Source: Gilliamella apis
GTDB taxonomy: Bacteria > Pseudomonadota > Gammaproteobacteria > Enterobacterales > Orbaceae
NCBI RefSeq assembly: GCF_002142155.1
Contig: NZ_NASD01000014.1
Location: forward strand, 1 to 64,000
Direction of reading: 5' to 3'
Length of the DNA: 64,000 nucleotides
This document shows positions 60,903 through 64,000 of this stretch, piece after piece. The position numbers and the translations under genes are program-made. Each line of letters starts with the position of its first letter. Positions within the stretch are counted from its first letter, which is position 1. The notes below the pieces were generated by a model that was not told where the DNA came from, did no database searches, and saw nothing but the letters and a program-made list of their open reading frames with translations.

Positions 60903-60936
60903 ATTAACTATAAAATAAAAAATTGGAATAAGAACT

Positions 60937-62004
60937 ATGGCAGGAAATTCAATCGGTAAATTATTTAAAGTCACAACCTTTGGTGAATCACATGGTACTG
61001 CATTAGGTTGCATTGTTGATGGCGTGCCACCAGGGATGAATTTAAGCGAATCCGATATGCAACACGATCTTGATCGCCGTCGTCCTGGTTCATCTCGTTA
61101 CACTACGCAACGTCGAGAAGCTGATCAAGTAAAAATCCTCTCCGGGGTATTTGAAGGTGTGACTACCGGTACCAGTATCGGATTATTAATTGAAAACACC
61201 GACCAACGTTCACAAGATTACAGCAAAATAAAAGATATTTTTAGACCGAGTCACGCCGATTATACCTACCAAAAAAAATATGGTATTCGGGATTATCGCG
61301 GGGGTGGTCGCTCATCGGCACGCGAAACTGCCATGCGTGTAGCGGCCGGTGCTATTGCTAAAAAATATTTACATGAAAAGTTAGGTATTACCATTCGTGG
61401 TTATTTAGCGCAAATGGGTGATATCGAGTGCCAATTAAATGATTGGCAACAAGTTGATCAAAATCCTTTTTTCTGTCCAGATGAAAGTAAACTAGAGGCT
61501 CTTGATCAACTATTAAGACAGCTCAAAAAAGAGGGCGATTCAGTTGGCGCTAAAGTCTGCATTGTTGCTGAAAATGTTCCAGTAGGTTTAGGTGAGCCCG
61601 TCTTTGATAAATTAGATGCTGATCTTGCCCATGCATTAATGAGCATTAATGCAGTAAAAGGGGTTGAAATTGGTGATGGTTTTGCTGCGGTTAATAAACG
61701 TGGTAGTGAAAATCGTGACGAAATAACCCCACAAGGATTTTTATCAAATCATGCTGGTGGTATTTTGGGGGGAATTAGCTCGGGTCAAACTATCATTAGC
61801 AGCATAGCATTAAAACCAACCCCAAGTATTGAAATTGCCGGACAATCAATTAATATTAATGGCGAAAGTGTCGAAGTTTCAACCCATGGCAGACATGATC
61901 CTTGTGTCGGTATTCGAGCAGTGCCTATTGCTGAAGCAATGGTCGCTATCGTATTAATGGATCATTATCTTCGCTATCGGGCCCAATGTAGTGATGTAAA
62001 ATAA
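60937..62004 (+). CDS. aroC: Chorismate synthase
   Basis: AroC makes chorismate from EPSP using reduced FMN. The 355-residue protein has the conserved [35 protein letters not shown] and [17 protein letters not shown] blocks. It feeds the aromatic pathway that includes pheA in this window. Confidence 0.98.
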   Translation: MAGNSIGKLFKVTTFGESHGTALGCIVDGVPPGMNLSESDMQHDLDRRRPGSSRYTTQRREADQVKILSGVFEGVTTGTSIGLLIENTDQRSQDYSKIKDIFRPSHADYTYQKKYGIRDYRGGGRSSARETAMRVAAGAIAKKYLHEKLGITIRGYLAQMGDIECQLNDWQQVDQNPFFCPDESKLEALDQLLRQLKKEGDSVGAKVCIVAENVPVGLGEPVFDKLDADLAHALMSINAVKGVEIGDGFAAVNKRGSENRDEITPQGFLSNHAGGILGGISSGQTIISSIALKPTPSIEIAGQSININGESVEVSTHGRHDPCVGIRAVPIAEAMVAIVLMDHYLRYRAQCSDVK

Positions 62005-62006
62005 TC

Positions 62007-62759
62007 ATGAGTTACGAATTACTGGCTTTACTTTTTTTAATTGCGACGTTAGCAGGCTTTATTGATTCAATTGCTGGTGGCGGTGGACTATTAACGGTAC
62101 CGGCACTACTAGCTGTAGGATTACCACCAGCTAGTGCGTTAGCTACTAATAAATTACAAAGTTGTGGCGGTTCGTTTTCTGCTAGTTTCTATTTTATTCG
62201 CCAGCGTATGGTTGATTTAAAACAGCAAAAATGGGCGATTGCTTGTGCATTCATTGGTTCCGCTCTTGGCACATTATCAGTCATGCATATACAAGCGGAT
62301 TTCTTAAAATTATTATTACCAATATTAACCATCAGCGTCGGACTTTATTTTCTACTATCACCAACAATCGGAGATAGTGATCGTAATAGTCGGCTTTCAA
62401 TTTTACAATTTGCTTTGATTCCTGCGCTGATTATTGGCTTTTATGATGGATTTTTTGGGCCCGGTGCCGGATCATTCTATGCACTCGCATATATTACTCT
62501 GGCGGGATTCAATTTAACTAAAGCAACCGCTCATACCAAAGTACTCAATTTTACCTCTAATTTAGCAGGATTAATCTTCTTTATTGCTGGCGGTGAAGTG
62601 GTATGGTCAATTGGTTTAGTTATGTTAGTTGGCCAATTTATTGGCGCAAGATTAGGGGCAAAAATGGTTATAGCTAAAGGACGAAAATTAATAAGACCAA
62701 TGTTAATTACCGTTTCAACCATCATGAGCATCAAATTAATCTATGAAAACTTCTTTTAA
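62007..62759 (+). CDS. yfcA: TSUP-family membrane transporter YfcA
   Basis: This 250-residue protein has about seven helices and the two repeated motifs of the TauE/SafE (TSUP) family, IDSIAGGGGLLTVPALLAVGL and GFYDGFFGPGAGSFYALAY. It is an exporter of sulfur-containing or organic anions in other species. It begins 2 bases after aroC; mepA, which usually lies between them, is absent. Confidence 0.92.
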   Translation: MSYELLALLFLIATLAGFIDSIAGGGGLLTVPALLAVGLPPASALATNKLQSCGGSFSASFYFIRQRMVDLKQQKWAIACAFIGSALGTLSVMHIQADFLKLLLPILTISVGLYFLLSPTIGDSDRNSRLSILQFALIPALIIGFYDGFFGPGAGSFYALAYITLAGFNLTKATAHTKVLNFTSNLAGLIFFIAGGEVVWSIGLVMLVGQFIGARLGAKMVIAKGRKLIRPMLITVSTIMSIKLIYENFF

Positions 62760-62976
62760 TCATCGCTAATAAAATTTAGAATCAGTTTTAGTACCATCAA
62801 TAAGCTAACAACCAAGAATACATTAGCCAATTAAAAACCCCGTTCCTCAAAATTTTGTGGAACGGGGTTTTTAAAGCCTAAAATCCCGCCAATAAATCGC
62901 TAACGCTAGTTATAACATCAGCTAGTTCCAATAATAAAAGTTTATTTTTATCAATCAGTTTGATGCTTCTCATTTA
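62760..62976. other. Intergenic leader of the repeat array
   Basis: No gene is seen. It contains the palindrome at 62836-62875 and a spacer (AATCGCTAACGCTAGTTATAACATC, split here as AATCGCTAACG and TAGTTATAACATCAGCTAGT) that recurs between copies 3 and 4, near 63660. Confidence 0.6.
62836..62875. terminator. Perfect terminator-like palindrome built from two repeat ends
   Basis: The arms AAAAACCCCGTTCC and GGAACGGGGTTTTT pair over 14 bases around an internal CAAAATTTTG palindrome. It follows yfcA by about 75 bases and can terminate in both directions. The right arm equals the terminal motif of the structured repeats and the left arm its reverse complement. Confidence 0.85.
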
Positions 62977-63242
62977 GCGACTTTCGCAACGTGCTGACAA
63001 CTGAGAGAGGTTAGCATGGCAAACAGGGATGTTTGGCAAGGAGCGTTAAAAGCGAACGAAGGCGGAAGGCAGTCACGTAGTGACCACTTGCGTGGTCGCC
63101 GCGGGAGATTGTAAAGAGGGTTGGCGCCAACCCTCTTAACTCGGACGTATTCACCGTATAGAACTAGCCACCAAACAACAAAACGTCCGAAACTCAGCGA
63201 ACCAAAAAAATTTGAGGAACGGGGTTTTTAAAGCCTAAAATC
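62977..63242 (+). repeat. Structured repeat, copy 2 (internally deleted)
   Basis: This copy aligns to copy A but lacks about 31 bases, including the whole GGCTGTG/CACAGCC hairpin; the junction lies near 63040. The other stems are kept. Loop bases differ: GTCAC-GTA-GTGAC instead of ATC, and AAGAGGGTT-GGCGCC-AACCCTCTT instead of CGCGCC. Confidence 0.9.
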
Positions 63243-63338
63243 CCCTAAAGTTTCTCCGAAATTGGTTTTAAAACTAAAATTAGCTCGCTATAAACATAAG
63301 AGTTTATTTTGGCAAATAAGTTTGGTGTATTTAATTTA

Positions 63339-63650
63339 GCGACATTCGCAATGTGCTGACAACTGAGAGAGGTTAGCATGGCAAACAGGGATGTTTGCCA
63401 AGGTTGTGTTTTGTCAGGAACAAATCACAGCCGGTGCGTTAAGAGCGAACGAAGGCGGAAGGCAGTCACATCGTGACCACTTGCGTGGTCGCCGCGGGAG
63501 ATTGTAAAGAGGGTTCGCGCCAACCCTCTTAACTCGGACGTAATCACCGTATAGAAACAACCACAAAACAACAAAACGTCCGAAACTCAAACAATCCAAA
63601 AAATAAAGAACTAAAAAATTTTGAGGAACGGGGTTTTTGAAGCCAAAATC
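63339..63650 (+). repeat. Structured repeat, copy 3
   Basis: This full-length copy starts GCGACATTCGCAATGTGCTG and ends with the TTTTGAGGAACGGGGTTTTT motif. Here the second hairpin reads GGCAAACA-GGGA-TGTTTGCC, 8 bp, while copy A has only 6 bp (TGTTTGGC). There is a short insertion (AAATAAAGAACT) before the terminal motif. Confidence 0.9.
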
Positions 63651-63741
63651 CATCCAATAAATTGCTAACGTTAGTTATAACATCAGCTAGTTCCAATAAT
63701 TAAAGTGTATTTTGGCAAATAAGTTTGGTGTATTTAATTTA

Positions 63742-64000
63742 GCGACATTCGCAACGTGCTGACAACTGAGAGAGGTTAGCATGGCAAACAGGGATGTTTG
63801 CCAAGGCGGTGCTTTGTCAGGAACAAATCACAGCCGGTGCGTTAAAAGCGAACGAAGGCGGAAGGCAGTCACATCGTGACCACTTGCGTGGTCGCCGCGG
63901 GAGATTGTAAAGAGGGTTCGCGCCAACCCTCTTAACTCGGACGTAATCACCGTATAGAAACAACCCCAAAACTACAAACGTCCGAAACTCAAACAACTAA
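63742..64000 (+). repeat. Structured repeat, copy 4 (cut by window edge)
   Basis: This copy begins GCGACATTCGCAACGTGCTG and runs to the end of the window without reaching its terminal motif. It again has the 8-bp GGCAAACA/TGTTTGCC stem and the GGCNGTG/CACAGCC region, here with GGCGGTG, which breaks one pair. The array may continue beyond the window. Confidence 0.9.

Noticed and set aside
62977-64000. CRISPR array
   Set aside because: Repeat units are about 265-310 bases with similar spacers, far from the short repeat and unique spacer pattern of CRISPR, and there are no cas genes.

Overview
The window is a chromosomal stretch of an AT-rich gammaproteobacterium. Gene content and order follow enterobacterial neighbourhoods closely (tolC/nudF/cpdA, fur-fldA, cydABX-ybgC-tolQRA, hslVU, asmA-dcd, raiA-pheA, accBC, mreBCD-rng-tldD, proQ-prc, prmB-aroC-yfcA), but base composition is much lower in GC and several members usually found inside these blocks are missing (yqiB, ybgE, tolB-pal, maf, yhdP, mepA). 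Together with cytochrome bd as the only oxidase seen here and the adhesin remnant at the left edge, this suggests an Orbaceae-type host-associated bacterium such as Gilliamella. That assignment is an inference from style and synteny; there is no 16S rRNA gene in the window.

Layout: 1-840 holds the 3' end of a surface-protein gene and one copy of a GC-rich, hairpin-dense repeat. 842-9614 carries an SDR/LysR divergent pair, tolC facing nudF and cpdA, clsA-yciA-yciB, and fur with fldA. 9792-19693 is a long + strand run: sucCD, cydABX, ybgC-tolQRA and hslVU, the last behind a sigma32-like promoter. 19770-29558 holds asmA-dcd, mltA, cycA, a TerC-family gene, dacB and an ABC exporter. 29811-31323 has a CI/LexA-like regulator that lacks the protease residues, an intergenic region with twin palindromes, a candidate small RNA and a 57-codon tatA/tatE-like gene. 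31339-46395 continues with a Ubi-type monooxygenase, an old yellow enzyme, an MFS transporter, mutY-pheA-raiA, trmJ, cysS, glsB-like, lysC with a clear lysine riboswitch, argR, mog, yadGH and eda. 46462-54923 holds accBC, mreBCD-rng, tldD and a DedA gene. 54927-60008 contains rnpB (RNase P RNA), a lipoprotein, a divergent pair of Mu-like DNA-binding proteins, proQ-prc, a 29-codon membrane peptide and tRNA-Ser(GGA). 60009-62759 is prmB-aroC-yfcA. From 62760 to the right edge there is no convincing gene, only a tandem array of the same structured repeat as at the left edge.

Most of the window is ordinary core metabolism, envelope and housekeeping genes. The most unusual signal is the repeat family: units with roughly 300-bp cores, markedly GC-richer than their surroundings, packed with perfect short inverted repeats, where copies differ mainly in loops. 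Three of these lie in direct tandem at the right edge and one at the left, and pieces of the terminal palindrome are scattered elsewhere. It looks like a structured non-coding or non-autonomous mobile element rather than a coding sequence. Secondary points of interest are the candidate sRNA at about 30943-31024, the protease-dead repressor with two GAATATTC sites three helical turns apart, the Mu-like regulator pair with ATAACAT/ATGTTAT repeats, the tolQRA operon without tolB-pal, and the strong hairpin separating mreB from mreC.
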